A DNA stretch of 64,000 bases from RYN-230 sp963851025. Lineage in GTDB: Bacteria > Actinomycetota > Actinomycetes > Streptosporangiales > Streptosporangiaceae. The stretch lies in NCBI GenBank assembly GCA_963851025.1, contig CAWKOA010000020.1, positions 1-64,000 of the forward strand, written 5' to 3'. Shown here piece by piece: positions 18,549-28,821 of this stretch. Made by a program: the position numbers and the translations under genes. The notes below the pieces were generated by a model. The model ran no database searches and was not told the DNA's origin. It saw only the letters and a list, made by a program, of their open reading frames with translations. Positions within the stretch are counted from its first letter, which is position 1, and each line of letters begins with the position of its first letter.

Positions 18549-19475
18549 TCAGTCGTGGACCGAGGGCTCGTGGTCGGCGTGGCCGGCCGGCTCGATCTGG
18601 AACGTGGAGTGGGCCACGTCGAAGTGACCGCGGACGCATTCCTGCAGCTGGTCCAGGATCCCCGGGCCGCACCCGCTGGCCAGCGTGCCGGGATCGACCA
18701 CGATGTGCGCGGACAGCACGGGCAGCCCGGAGGTGATGGTCCAGGCGTGCAGGTCGTGCACGTCGATGACGCCGTCCAGCCCGGTCATGTGCTGCCGTAC
18801 CTCGCTCAGGTCGATGCCCCGCGGGCTGGCCTCCAGCAGCACGTCCACCGCGTCCCGGAGCAGCCGCCAGGTCCGGGGCACGATCAGCGCGCCGACCAGC
18901 AGCGAGGCGATCGGGTCGGCCAGGGTGAACCCGGAGATCGCGATGATCGCCGCCGTGATCAGCACGGCCAGGGCGCCGAACATGTCCGAGGCGACCTCGA
19001 GGAACGCGCCGCGAGCGTTCATGCTCTCCGCCTGGGCCTGGCGCAGCAGGATCAGCGACGCGCCGTTGCCGGCCAGCGCGATGCAGCCGAAGACCACCAT
19101 CACCCCGGTGCTCACCGGCGGCGGGTTGGCGAGCCGCTGCACCGCCTCCACCACGATGAACGTGGCCATGCCCAGCAGCAGCAGCGCGTTGGCCGTGGCG
19201 GCCAGGATCTCCGCCCGGGCGTAGCCGAAGGTCCGCCGGAGGGTGGCGGGCTTGCTGGCGAAGTGCGCGGCGAGCAGGGACAGGCCCACCCCGGCCGCGT
19301 CCGCGGCCATGTGCGCCGCGTCGGCCAGCAGCACGAGGGCCCCGGAGAGGATCCCCCCGGCGATCTCCCCGGCGGCGATGCTGAGGGTGATCGCCATGAC
19401 CGCGGCCAGCCGGCCGCGGTGCCGCCCGGTGGCCGTCAGGGCATGGTGGTGGGCGTGTCCTCCTCCGGCCGTCAT
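18549..19475 (-). CDS. Cation diffusion facilitator (CzcD/ZitB-like metal exporter)
   Basis: A 308-residue CDF exporter with six predicted helices and a C-terminal cytoplasmic domain. A His-rich N terminus (GGGHAHHHALTATGRHRGR) probably binds zinc. The helix-2 metal motif is LADAAHMAAD (HxxxD). The helix-5 motif is LEVASDMFGA, where Glu replaces the usual first His, a variant seen in other actinomycetes. It probably exports Zn2+ or a related ion by H+ antiport. The start is ATG 19475; the longer reading to 19589 has a low-complexity extension. It lies 28 bp after the APC permease gene on the same strand and may be co-transcribed with it. Confidence 0.88.
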   Translation of the reverse strand: MTAGGGHAHHHALTATGRHRGRLAAVMAITLSIAAGEIAGGILSGALVLLADAAHMAADAAGVGLSLLAAHFASKPATLRRTFGYARAEILAATANALLLLGMATFIVVEAVQRLANPPPVSTGVMVVFGCIALAGNGASLILLRQAQAESMNARGAFLEVASDMFGALAVLITAAIIAISGFTLADPIASLLVGALIVPRTWRLLRDAVDVLLEASPRGIDLSEVRQHMTGLDGVIDVHDLHAWTITSGLPVLSAHIVVDPGTLASGCGPGILDQLQECVRGHFDVAHSTFQIEPAGHADHEPSVHD

Positions 19476-19503
19476 CGCTGGCTGCTCCCTGTCAGGCGTC
19501 CTG

Positions 19504-22225
19504 TCAGGCGTCCTGCCCGTCGTCCCGCCGCCCGCGGCCGGGCGGCGGCCCGCCTGAAGAGTCTTCCCCAAGCGTGCCCCGGGTGGCACTCGAGGACAGC
19601 AACTCGTACGCCGGGTTGATCATCACGGGGCCTTCCGGGCGCAGCCCTACCGGCCCCCGGAAGCGCACCTTGGCCCCGCAGACAACGCCGGGGATGTGAG
19701 ACCGGCCGTAGAACAGCGCGGTCAGGTCGCCGGTGGAGTCGGCGACGTCCACGGCGAGCACGGAGTTCCGCTCGACCGGCCGGATCTCCACCGCGCGGAC
19801 CCGGCCCTCGACCGTGGCCCGGCCCGGCCGGGCCAGCGAGCCGATCGGGTTGACCCCGGCGGGCGGCGCGGGGCGGTCGTAACTGGGGTGGTCGCTGCCC
19901 GGCGGGGGCGGGGGCGGCTGGTCGGCGCCACGGCGCCGCCCCCGCAGCACCCGGCGGAGTCCGGACGGCGCGGCGATGACCGGGGGCAGCCCGGCCGGCG
20001 GGCCGGCGGCCGGTGCTGCGCCGTCGGTGCCCGTCCCCGCGCCGTTCCCCGCCACGCCCGTGGTCTGGCCGGCGGTGTCCTGGCCGGCGGTGCCCTGGCC
20101 ATCAGGGTCCCGGCCTGCGTTGTCCCCGCCCGCCACCTCGGCCGGGTCGGCGGGGGGTGCGGCCGCGGCCGCGGCTCCTTCCTGCCGGGCGGCCTCCCCG
20201 GCCAGGCCGGGCAGGTGCGTCCTGGCCGCGGCCGCCCGCTCGGCCTGCGCGACCTGGCGGGCGTGCAGGACCTCCAGCCTGCTCTGCACGTCGAACGGGA
20301 CGATGGTCGCGGCGGCGTGCGGGATCCGGCTGACCACCGCGGCGATCTTGTCGGCGGTGCGGTCGTGCAGCAGCCGGCCCATCAGCGGCGAGTAGCTCCG
20401 CCGGGGCAGGACCACCGTGACCTGCACGCCCGGCTGGACCGCCTCCGCGCTGACCAGCTCGGCCGCGGCCCGGGTGAGCCGCCGGTCGGCACAGTCGATG
20501 AAGTCCAGCACCACGTCCATGCCCGCCCGCGTCCACTCCTCGCGCAGCGCGTCCGCCTGGGCGGTGTCGATCACGAAATGAACCGCCCGCAGGGTCGTGG
20601 GGCGCAGGCTGCGGGCGTACCGCAGCGCGGCGATCGTGGCCAGGTCGAAGCTGTCCACGAAGACGAACACGGTCCGCCGCGTGTAGTTCGGGGCCTGGGG
20701 CGGCTTGGGCCGGTCGCTGATCCGCTCCAGAACCTGGGCCTCCATCCCGTACTCGCGGTTGAGCCGGATGAACGCGAACACGAAGATCGGGAAGACGAGC
20801 AGGACCAGCCAGGCACCCTCGGTGAACTTCACGATGGCGAAGATGACCACGACCAGCGCCGTGTAGACGCCGCCCGCGAAGTTGATGACCAGCTTCCGCC
20901 GCCAGTGCGGCTCCCTGGTCCTGTTGTGGTACCTGGCCATGCCGAAGCCGGCCATCGAGAACCCGGTGAACACGCCGATCGCGTAGAACGGCACCAGGCT
21001 GTTGGTGTTGGCGCCCACCCCGAGGAGCAGGGCCAGGGCCAGCACGGTCAGCACGATAATTCCGTTAGAGAAAACCAGGCGGTGCCCGCGCTTGCTGAGC
21101 CAGCGGGGCAGGAACGAGTCCTCGGCCACGAAGCTGGTCAGGAACGGGAACCCGCTGAAGCTGGTGTTGCCGCCGGTGAACAGGATCGCGGTGGCGCCGA
21201 GCTGGAGCACGTAGAACAGGATCTGGCCCGACGACGGACGGCCCGAAGATGAGCTTGGCCTCCTGGGACACCACGGTCGGGAAGCCGTTCCTGTACGGGG
21301 ACCGCGTGAGTGACGTGGGCCAGCCAGGAGATGCCGGCGATCAGGAAGGCGACGATGCTGCCCTGGATGACCAGCAACTGCCGGGCGTTGCGGCCCTCGG
21401 GCGGGCGGAGCGCGCTCACCGCGTTGGACACGGCCTCGATCCCGGTCAGCGAGGAGCCTCCGTTGGCGAACGCGCGGCCCAGGAAGAAGATGGCGGCGAA
21501 CGTGAGCAGGCCGCTGTGGTGGCCGATGAGCCACGGTCCCGGCGTGCCACTTCACGTGCGGCAGGCCGCCGAAGATCTCGCGGGCCACGCCGATGACGAT
21601 CATCAGGCCGACTGACGCCGCTGAACCAGTAGGTCGGGACGCCGAACATCTTGCCGTTCTCGCGGACCCCGCGCAGGTTCCCGTAGCACATGATCAGGGT
21701 GGCGGCCACGGCGATGAGCAGCAGCGTGGTGGTGTCGCCCAGCGGCTTGGCCAGGGCCGGGAAGGTGGACAGGATCGCGGCGCTGCCCGCGGCCGTCTGC
21801 ACGGCCACCGTGACCACGTAGTCGACCATCAGGGCCACCGCCGCCACCTGGGCGACGCGGGGCCCGAAGTTCTCCCGGGCGACGACGTAGGAGCCCCCCG
21901 CACGGGTGTAGACGGACACGACCTCGCGGTAGGACAGCACCACCAGCGCGATGCCCAGGATGATCACCCCGGTCATCGGCAGCAGCAGCGAGAACGCGGC
22001 CAGGCCGAAGAACGGCAGCAGCTCGTGCAGGATCAGTTCGGAGCCGTAGTTCGCCGAGGAGATGCCGTCACAGGACAGCACCCCGAGGGCGAGCGGCTTG
22101 GACAGCCGCTCCTCGCTGAGTTGCTCGTTGACCAGGGGCGGCCCGAGCAGCCGGCGTTTCAGCGTGTACCCAAAGCCCTCCGGCAGGGTGTCACCGCTGC
22201 CGAGGAAGCCCACTGCCTTGCGCAT
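19504..22225 (-). CDS. APC-superfamily permease with a C-terminal OB-fold domain (fusion, frameshifted)
   Basis: The N-terminal half (from about ATG 22225, MRKAVGFLG) is an APC permease: LGVLSCDGISSANYGSELIL, LSYREVVSVYTRAGGSYVVARENFGPRVAQVA, GGNTSFSGFPFLTSF. After the helices a cytoplasmic region, FVFVDSFDLATIAALRYARSLRP, resembles a nucleotide-binding USP fold. An Ala/Pro/Gly-rich linker and a C-terminal OB-fold (VEGRVRAVEIRPVERNS, GDLTALFYGRSHIPGV) follow. In other actinomycetes I recall that OB-fold protein as a separate small gene near such permeases. Frames break near 21610, 21545, 21300 and 21240, each repairable by deleting one base. Linker and OB-fold are in the same unbroken frame as the last helices, so the fusion does not depend on the repairs. 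About 905 residues; substrate unknown. Confidence 0.8.
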
Positions 22226-22389
22226 CGCCAACTGAGGTGCCCTCCATTTTGCCTGACCAGGCCTTCATACCACCGGGTAGATCGAGCCCTGACCAACGGG
22301 GCATACGCCGCGCATACGGCTGATACCCGCCGCGGATCTGGCCTAGCCAGGCCTTAACGCACCCTTAGCGGCGGGCTTTGCCCACCGTC

Positions 22390-23742
22390 TTACCCGCCGA
22401 TGCCGAAGAAGCCCAGCACGGTGGTGCCCAGCAGGGTCAGGCTCATGGCGGAGATCCCGACCGTGCAGATCGTGGCCGCGGCCCGGAACACCGGGCCGTT
22501 CGCGGCCCGGCCGAGCACGCTGCGCCGGTTGGTGAGGATGAGGATGTAGATCAGGATGACCGGGGTGACGATGCCCTGCAGCACCTGGGTGCCGATCAGC
22601 AGGGTGATCAGGTTGATGGGGGTGAGGGCCAGCGCGGCGCCGATGATGACCTGCACCGTGAACAGGCCCAGGAACAGCCGGGCCTCGGTGAAGCGGCGGG
22701 AGATGGAGCGCTCCACCCCGACCGCCTCGCTGATCGCGTAGGCGCTGGACAGCGGGACCACCGCGCCGGCCAGGGCGGAGGCGCCGATCAGGCCGAACGC
22801 GAACAGCAGCTCGGCCGCGGGCCCGGCCACCGGGCGCAGCGCCTCGGCGGCCTCCTTGGCCGAGGTGAGCGGGCCGCGGCCGCCGATGGCCGCCGCGGTG
22901 GCGATGATGATGGTGATCGAGATGATGCAGGCGAACACGGCGCCCGAGATCGCGTCGAGCCGGACCCGCGGGTAGTCGGCCTCGTCGGCGCCCTTGTCCA
23001 CCACGCCCGCCGCCGCGTACAGCTGCATGTACGGGCTGACCGTGGTGCCGATCAGGGCCACGCCGAGCAGCAGGAAGCTCTTCGTGTACAGGAAGTGCGG
23101 GATGACCAGGTTGCTGCCGACTTGTGCCCAGTCCGGGTGGCCCAGGATCGCGGCGATCGGGTAGGCGAGGAAGGCCAGCGACAGGATGAGGAAGATCCGC
23201 TCGGCGTAGCGGTACGAGCCGAACACCACCAGGGCCCAGATGGCCACCGCGGCGATCGGGATGATCACGTACCGGCTGACGCCCAGCAGCTCGAACGCCG
23301 CGCCGATCCCGGCGAACTCCGACACCACCAGCCCGGTGTTGGCCAGCAGCACGCAGAACAGCGCCACCCCGGTGAGCCGGAGGCTGAACTGCTCGCGGAT
23401 CAGCGCGGCCAGGCCCTTGCCGGTGTGGGTGCCCAGCCGGACCGCCATCTCCTGCACCAGCACCAGCGCGAACGTGACCAGCACCATGAAGAACAAGGTC
23501 CGGTAGACGAACTGCGACCCGGCCGAGGCGTAGGTGGCGATCCCGGCCGCGTCGTTGCCGGCGTTGGCGGCCACCACCCCCGGGCCGGCGATGGCCAGGA
23601 GCATCCAGATCCGGCCCCGCCGGGACCGGATCAGCCGGACCCCGCCCGCCCGGACCCGGGTCAGCGAGGTCATCCCGCCGCGGACCCGGGGCCGCTGGGA
23701 GCCGAGTTCCGCCTCGGAGGGCTCCTGCTCCCTGGTGCTCAC
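22390..23742 (-). CDS. NRAMP-like divalent cation transporter 1 (atypical metal site)
   Basis: A 450-residue LeuT-fold NRAMP-superfamily carrier with about 11 helices. Helix 1 reads AGPGVVAANAGNDAAGIATY: the metal-binding Asp is kept (residue 64), but the usual DPGN becomes DAAG, so the Asn ligand is lost. Helix 6 reads GTTVSPYMQLYAAA instead of the canonical MPHN region, so the Met ligand is Ser and the conserved His is Tyr. Loss of the Met is also a mark of the NRAMP-related Mg2+ transporters (NRMT). The start is GTG 23742, overlapping the stop of the MgtE-N/CBS gene by 4 bp (GTGA), so translation is coupled. Likely substrate Mg2+ or another hard cation; inferred, not shown. Confidence 0.85.
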   Translation of the reverse strand: MSTREQEPSEAELGSQRPRVRGGMTSLTRVRAGGVRLIRSRRGRIWMLLAIAGPGVVAANAGNDAAGIATYASAGSQFVYRTLFFMVLVTFALVLVQEMAVRLGTHTGKGLAALIREQFSLRLTGVALFCVLLANTGLVVSEFAGIGAAFELLGVSRYVIIPIAAVAIWALVVFGSYRYAERIFLILSLAFLAYPIAAILGHPDWAQVGSNLVIPHFLYTKSFLLLGVALIGTTVSPYMQLYAAAGVVDKGADEADYPRVRLDAISGAVFACIISITIIIATAAAIGGRGPLTSAKEAAEALRPVAGPAAELLFAFGLIGASALAGAVVPLSSAYAISEAVGVERSISRRFTEARLFLGLFTVQVIIGAALALTPINLITLLIGTQVLQGIVTPVILIYILILTNRRSVLGRAANGPVFRAAATICTVGISAMSLTLLGTTVLGFFGIGG

Positions 23743-25071
23743 TGGAGAAGCCTCGGGAAGTGCAGCCGCCCGTGCCCGGGCACCAGGGCGTCGAGCACGT
23801 CGTCGGACAGGATCCGGCCCAGCGGCCGGCCGTCGTCGTCCACCACCAGCAGCGACGACCGGCGGGACTCGACCAGCTCGGTGGCCACCGTGTCCAGGTC
23901 GTCCTCGGGCCGCAGCGTCATCAGCGTGTTGTCCGGGTCGATCAGGTCTGCCAGGCGCCGGCCGCCGTCGCTGACCAGCAGGTCGAAGGCGGAGATGTCA
24001 CCCAGCAGCCGCCCGTCGTCGTCGAGCACCGCCACCGAGTCGATCTCGGTCCGGTGCAGGGCCTGCTCGGCCAGCCGCTGGCTGACCTGGGCCACCGTCT
24101 CGTCGGGCGAGGCGCAGGCCAGCACGCTGGTCATGATCCCGGCCGCCTCGTCTCCCGGGTAGCCGAGCAGCCGGATCAGCTCGCGCTGGATCTGCTGCGG
24201 CATCCGGGCGAGCAGCACGCCCTGCTCCTCGTCGGTCAGGTCACGCAGCGCGTCCACCGCCTCGTCCGGTTCCATCCTGGCGATCAGCTCGGCGGCCTGC
24301 TCCGGCTCGACCTCCCGCAGCAGCGCGGTCAGCTCGTGCGGTTCCATCTCCTCCAGCGCGTCCGCGGCCAGGTCGTGGCCCAGGCTCTCGAGGACTTCCT
24401 GGCGGCCGGGCCGGCCCAGGCCCTCCAGCACGTCGGCCAGCTCGGCGGGCCGCAGCTTGCGCAGCGCGGCGTGCGGGGTGCGCAGCTTCACCGCGGCCGG
24501 CGCCTCGGCCGAGTCCGCGCCGAACGACTCGATCGCGGCCCAGTCGATCACCCGGTCCGGGGTCGGGTGCCAGCGGAACCGCCACGGGCCCAGCCTGCGC
24601 AGCAGGGTCTGCAGGCTGACATCCACCCCGACCAGGTGGATGGGGTCGCCCACCTGGGCCAGGTACAGGTCCGCGGCCCGGATCACCTGGATCTCGTCGG
24701 TGTCCACCAGCTGGTGATCCAGGATGTCCCGGGCCAGCAGGACCTCCCCTTCCCGCCGCTGGAACTCGCGCAGGTCCAGGCGGGCGGTGCGCAGCGTGAC
24801 CGAACGGCGGTGCAGCCGGTCGATGGCCGAGGCGTCGAGGAAGGCCCGCCGGCGTCCGACCCGCATGACGAGGCCGGTGACCAGCGGATAGGTTTCCCCG
24901 CCGTGCACCTTGGCCAGCAGGTCCGCCACCCGGCCCACCTCGTCGCCGGCCTGGTTGAGCACGGGGCGGCCGATCGAGCCCGGCCAGGGACACGATGTCC
25001 TGCCGGAGCTGGCGGGAGGTGATGGTGCGCTCAGAGGGCTGGATCAGGCCGGGCCAGCGCGGTGTGGTCAC
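23739..25071 (-). CDS. PRC-barrel/MgtE-N/CBS sensor protein 1 (partner of NRAMP-like 1)
   Basis: A soluble regulatory protein of about 440 residues. Domains in order: PRC-barrel-like repeats (GRVADLLAKVHGGETYP; RREGEVLLARDILDHQLVD; IRAADLYLAQVG), an MgtE N-terminal superhelical domain (LRPAELADVLEGLGRPGRQEV, LLREVEPEQAAELIARMEPD), and a CBS pair (SVLACASPDETVAQVSQRL; TLRPEDDLDTVATELVESR). The MgtE transmembrane pore is absent. In MgtE these domains bind Mg2+ and close the pore, so this looks like a detached Mg2+ sensor. The frame breaks near 24975 (an extra G in GGGCTCG). The start is uncertain: GTG 25071, or a GTG near 25112 with a good GGAGG site but in another frame. Coupled to the NRAMP-like gene by a GTGA overlap. 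Confidence 0.85.
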
Positions 25072-25552
25072 GGCGGCGACGGTCGGGATCGCGGTGATTG
25101 AGGAAGAACCGATCGGACACAGCAGCCTCCTGGGCCCGTCGGCTCGGCCTGGCTAGGGGGTTCGCCCCAGCCGCGGGTAGCCGGCGAGCGGTCGGTGGGA
25201 TCGGGAGGAGAGCCGCCCGGCGACCCGGCCTGTTGCGCTGGCCGTGATCGCCGGGGGTGTACTGGAAGGATCGCCGAGCACGGCCGTCACCTCCTCGATC
25301 CATGCTGCGACCAGTCTGGCTGTATGCCACCCCGGTGACCTTACCCCGGACTGGGCTGTTTATCGGAATCCTGGGCGGCCCCGGCGGCTTCCGGCTTTAC
25401 CACCGGGTTGCCACCTGTTCACCGCGCTGATCTTTCCTGCCGCCCAGGAACGGGAACACTGGGGGGTATCGCCCGCGATCGGCGGCAGGCGGCTTCCCGG
25501 GCCAGTCCGCGGCCCAGCCCGGCGGATCGTGCGCAGAGGGGAGATGCCCTGC
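25072..25552. other. Divergent promoter region between the two transporter modules
   Basis: About 480 bp between two divergent operons of the same type. I looked for the conserved core of the Mg2+ M-box (ykoK) and Mn2+ (yybP-ykoY) riboswitches and did not recognise either. A GGAGG site near 25120 on the minus strand suggests module 1 may start earlier than annotated. No convincing gene is present on either strand. Confidence 0.5.
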
Positions 25553-26886
25553 ATGGCGACCGCACCCGGCACTCCGGCTGCACCCCGGACCGGCCGCACC
25601 ATTCACCTGTCGGACCTGCTCAGGCGCCCGATCACCGATAGCCAGGGGGAGTCGCTCGGCCGGGTGGAGGACGTGGTCGTCCGTTTCCCCGGCGACCCCC
25701 TCCCGGTGGTGAAAGGGCTGGTGGCCAAGGTGGGCGGCCGCGAGGTGTTCGTTCCCGTCGAGCAGACGGGCGTCTTCGACGGCGAGGAACTCAAGCTCAC
25801 CAGCCCCAAGCTCGACCTGCGCCGCTTCGAGCGCCGGGAGGGCGAGGTGCTGCTGCGCCGGGACGTGCTGGGTCACCGGCTCATCGACGTGCCGAGCGCC
25901 CACCTGATCCGGGCGGCCGACCTCGAGCTGCGGCAGCAGTGGACGCCCGGCGGGCGGGAGGAATGGGTGCTCGCCGGGGTGGACACCCGCCGCCGGGCGG
26001 GCTGGCTGCGCCTGCGCGGCCGGGCGCGGCGGCGCAGACCAGGACGGGGAGCAGGCCTTCCGGGACTGGTCCAGGTTCGAGCCGCTGATCGGGCACGCCG
26101 GCAGCGCCGGGCCTGCGCGGCCCGCTGGCCCGGATCCGGCGGCTGAAGCCGGCCCAGATCGCCGACCTGCTCGAGGACGCGTCCAAGGACGAGGAGAACG
26201 AGATCCTCGGCCACGTCCACGCCGATCCCGAGCTGGAGGCGGACGTCTTCGAGGAACTGGACGAGGACCAGGCCACCCGGCTGCTCGCCGGGCGCAGCGA
26301 CGCGGAGATCGCCGGCGTGCTGGCCAGGATGCGGGCCGACGACGCGGCGGACGCCGTCGCCGAGCTGCCCCAGCAGCGGCGGCAGGCCGTGCTCGACCTG
26401 CTGCCGCCCGGCCAGCGCACCAAGGTGCTCACGCTGATGGGGTTCAACCCGACCAGCGCGGGCGGCCTGATGGGCGTGGACTTCCTGACCCTGCCCGGGG
26501 AGGCCACGGTCGCCGACGCGCTGGCCGCGGTGGGCGCGGCGGAGAGCCTGCAGCCGGAGGCGCTGACCAGCGTGCACGCGGTGGACGCCAGCGGGCGGCT
26601 GCGCGGGGTCGCCACGGTGGTGCGGCTGGTGCAGGCCGACCCCGCGACCGGGCTGCTGGACGTCTGCGACCGGGACCCGGTGCGGGTCGGGCCGGACACG
26701 GACGTGGTCGACGTCGCGGTGCTGATGAGCGACTACAACCTGATCACGGTCCCGGTGGTGGACGAGGACCGCCGGATCATCGGCCTGATCACGGTGGACG
26801 ACGTGCTGGAGGCCACGCTGCCGGAGGACTGGCGGCGGCGGGAGACCGCGCAGCCGCCGGACGCGCACCGCGGGCCACCGCAGTGA
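25553..26886 (+). CDS. PRC-barrel/MgtE-N/CBS sensor protein 2 (partner of NRAMP-like 2)
   Basis: A mirror-image relative of sensor 1. After MATAPGTPAAPRTGRTIHL come PRC-like repeats (SLGRVEDVVVRFPGDPLP; RREGEVLLRRDVLGHRLID; IRAADLELRQQW), the MgtE N domain (LKPAQIADLLEDASKDEENEI, DEDQATRLLAGRSD, ELPQQRRQAVLDLL), then a CBS pair (DFLTLPGEATVADALAAV; VAVLMSDYNLITVPVVDED). About 440 residues and no pore domain. The start is ATG 25553, with GAGGGGAG nine bases upstream; ATG 25544 is also possible. The frame breaks near 26028 and 26110 (an extra C in GGGCCTGCG). Its stop overlaps the next gene's start by 4 bp (GTGA at 26883-26886), the same coupling as in module 1. Confidence 0.84.
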
Positions 26887-28574
26887 GCGAGCCGGCCCGG
26901 TGACCGGGCCCCCCGGCGGGAGCCGCAGGACAAGGCGCGGCCCGTCCCGACGCTGGTCCCGGCGCCCAGCGCGGTCCTGGACGAGGCGCACCTCGGCGAC
27001 ATCGAGGGGGCGCTGGGCCGGATCCGGGTGGACGAGGACGACGGCCGCCGGGGGCTGCGCCGCCGGCTGGTGACGTTCCTGGCCATCATGGGGCCCGGCC
27101 TGATCGTCATGGTCGGGGACAACGACGCGGGCGGCGTGTCCACCTACGCCCAGGCGGGCCAGGACTACGGCTACAGCCTGCTGTGGGTGCTGCTGCTGCT
27201 GATCCCGGTGCTCATCGTCAACCAGGAGATGGTGGTCCGGCTCGGCGCGGTGACCGGCGTCGGGCACGCCCGGCTGATCAACGAGCGGTTCGGCCGGTTC
27301 TGGGGCTGGTTCAGCGTCGGCGACCTGTTCCTGCTCAACTTCCTGACCATCGTCACCGAGTTCATCGGCGTGTCGCTCGCGCTGCGCTACTTCGGCGTCA
27401 GCCCGTACATCTCGGTGCCGCTGACCGCCGTCCTGCTCATCGCCATCACCGCGAGCGGCAGCTTCGCCCGGTGGGAACGGGCCATCTTCCTGTTCATCGC
27501 GACCAGCCTGGTGCTGTACCCGCTGGCCCTCGCCTCGCACCCGCATTACGGGGCCGATCGCCTACCACCTCGTGGTGCCGGGCATCCAGGGCGGGGCCAG
27601 CTCGACCGCGGTCCTGCTCATCATCGCGATCGTGGGCACCACGGTGGCGCCCTGGCAGCTGTTCTTCCAGCAGTCCAACGTGGTGGACAAGCGCATCACG
27701 CCCCGGTTCATCGGCTACGAGCGGGCGGACACCGCGCTCGGCGCCTTCGTCGTGGTGGTCGGGGCGATCGCCGTCCTGGTGGTGGCCGTGTTCGCGGTCC
27801 GCGGCACGAACCTGGCCGGGAAGTTCACCGACGCGCTCGGGCGTGGCCCGCGCGCTGCAGCAGCACGGCTACTGGTACGGCGCGCTGTTCTCCATCGTGC
27901 TGCTCGACGCCAGCATCATCGGCGCCTCCGCGGTCACCCTGTCCACCAGCTACGCGTTCGGTGACGTGTTCGGCCTGAAGCACTCGCTGCACCGCAGCTT
28001 CCGCGACGCCCGGCAGTTCTACCTCAGCTACACCGCGCTGGTGGTCGTCGCCGCCGGCATCGTGCTGATCCCGCACGCACCCCTCGGGCTGATCACCACC
28101 AGCGTCCAGGCCCTGGCCGGGGTGCTGCTGCCCAGCGCCAGCGTGTTCCTCCTGCTGCTGTGCAACGACCCGGAAGTGCTCGGCCCGTGGGTCAACCGCC
28201 GCTGGCTGAACATCGTGGCCAGCATCATCATCGGCGTGCTGCTCACCCTGTCCGGCACGCTCGTGATCAGCACGGTGTTTCCCGGCCTGAACGTCGCCGC
28301 GGTGGCGGTAGTCATGGCCCTCGCGCTGGTGGTGGCCGGGGGAGGGGCCGGCCTGTGGCTGGAGCGCCACCAGCGGGGCGGCCGCCGGCCGCGCCGGGTC
28401 CTGCCCCGGATGAGCGAGCAGGAGCGGAGGAACTGGCGGATGCCGCCGCTGGCCCTGCTCCGGCCGGTGGAATGGTCACCCGCGGTCAAGCTGGCCGTGC
28501 TGCTGCTGCGCGGCTACCTGGTGATCTCGGTGATCCTGCTCGCGGTCAAGGCCGTCCAGCTCGGCGGCGGCTGA
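26883..28574 (+). CDS. NRAMP-like divalent cation transporter 2 (atypical metal site, frameshifted)
   Basis: A second NRAMP-superfamily carrier with a longer acidic N terminus (VLDEAHLGDIEGALGRI). Helix 1 reads GPGLIVMVGDNDAGGVSTY: Asp kept, DPGN replaced by DAGG. Helix 6 reads GTTVAPWQLFFQQSNVVDK, with Ala in place of the ligand Met and Trp for His. It shares the VVDK after helix 6 with copy 1 but is otherwise well diverged, so the duplication is old or the two came separately. The start is taken at GTG 26883, overlapping the sensor stop. Frames break near 26905, 27555 (GGGG for GGG) and 27840 (GGG for GG), all repairable by removing one base. About 560 residues when repaired. Confidence 0.84.
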
Positions 28575-28577
28575 ACG

Positions 28578-28790
28578 TCAGCTGGCCCGCGCCTGGCGTT
28601 CCAGCCGCAGGGCCAGGGTGGGGCAGGACGCCACCGCCCGCCGGGCGTGCTCCTCCAGGTCCGCCGGGACCGGCCCCGGCGCGATGACCGGGTACCCCCA
28701 GGGATCCAGCATCACCATCTCGGGGAGCAGGTCGGCGCACACCCCGTGCGCGTCGCAGGCGATCGGGTTCACCCGGAGGACCCGGCTCAC
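28578..28790 (-). CDS. Small [3Fe-4S]-type ferredoxin
   Basis: A 70-residue ferredoxin with three cluster Cys: PIACDAHGVCADLLPE (CxxxxxC) and VASCPTLAL. The missing second Cys of a four-Cys motif indicates a [3Fe-4S] cluster, the type that serves cytochromes P450 and other oxidoreductases. The start is chosen at GTG 28790 (SRVLRVNPIACD); longer in-frame starts lack similarity. It lies 31 bp after the NuoF-like gene on the same strand, as last gene of a four-gene unit, and probably exchanges electrons with that flavoprotein. Confidence 0.85.
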   Translation of the reverse strand: MSRVLRVNPIACDAHGVCADLLPEMVMLDPWGYPVIAPGPVPADLEEHARRAVASCPTLALRLERQARAS

Positions 28791-28821
28791 GGCTGACGCC
28801 CCGGAGGCCGGCCGCCCGGGC

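Noticed and set aside
22378..24162. 594-codon open frame opposite NRAMP-like 1 and its sensor
   Set aside because: His/Arg/Asp/Gln-rich shadow without motifs; the minus-strand genes are unambiguous.
25072..25552. Possible Mg2+ or Mn2+ riboswitch in front of the transporter modules
   Set aside because: I compared the region by eye with the conserved cores of the M-box and yybP-ykoY riboswitches and found no match on either strand. A covariance-model search would settle it.
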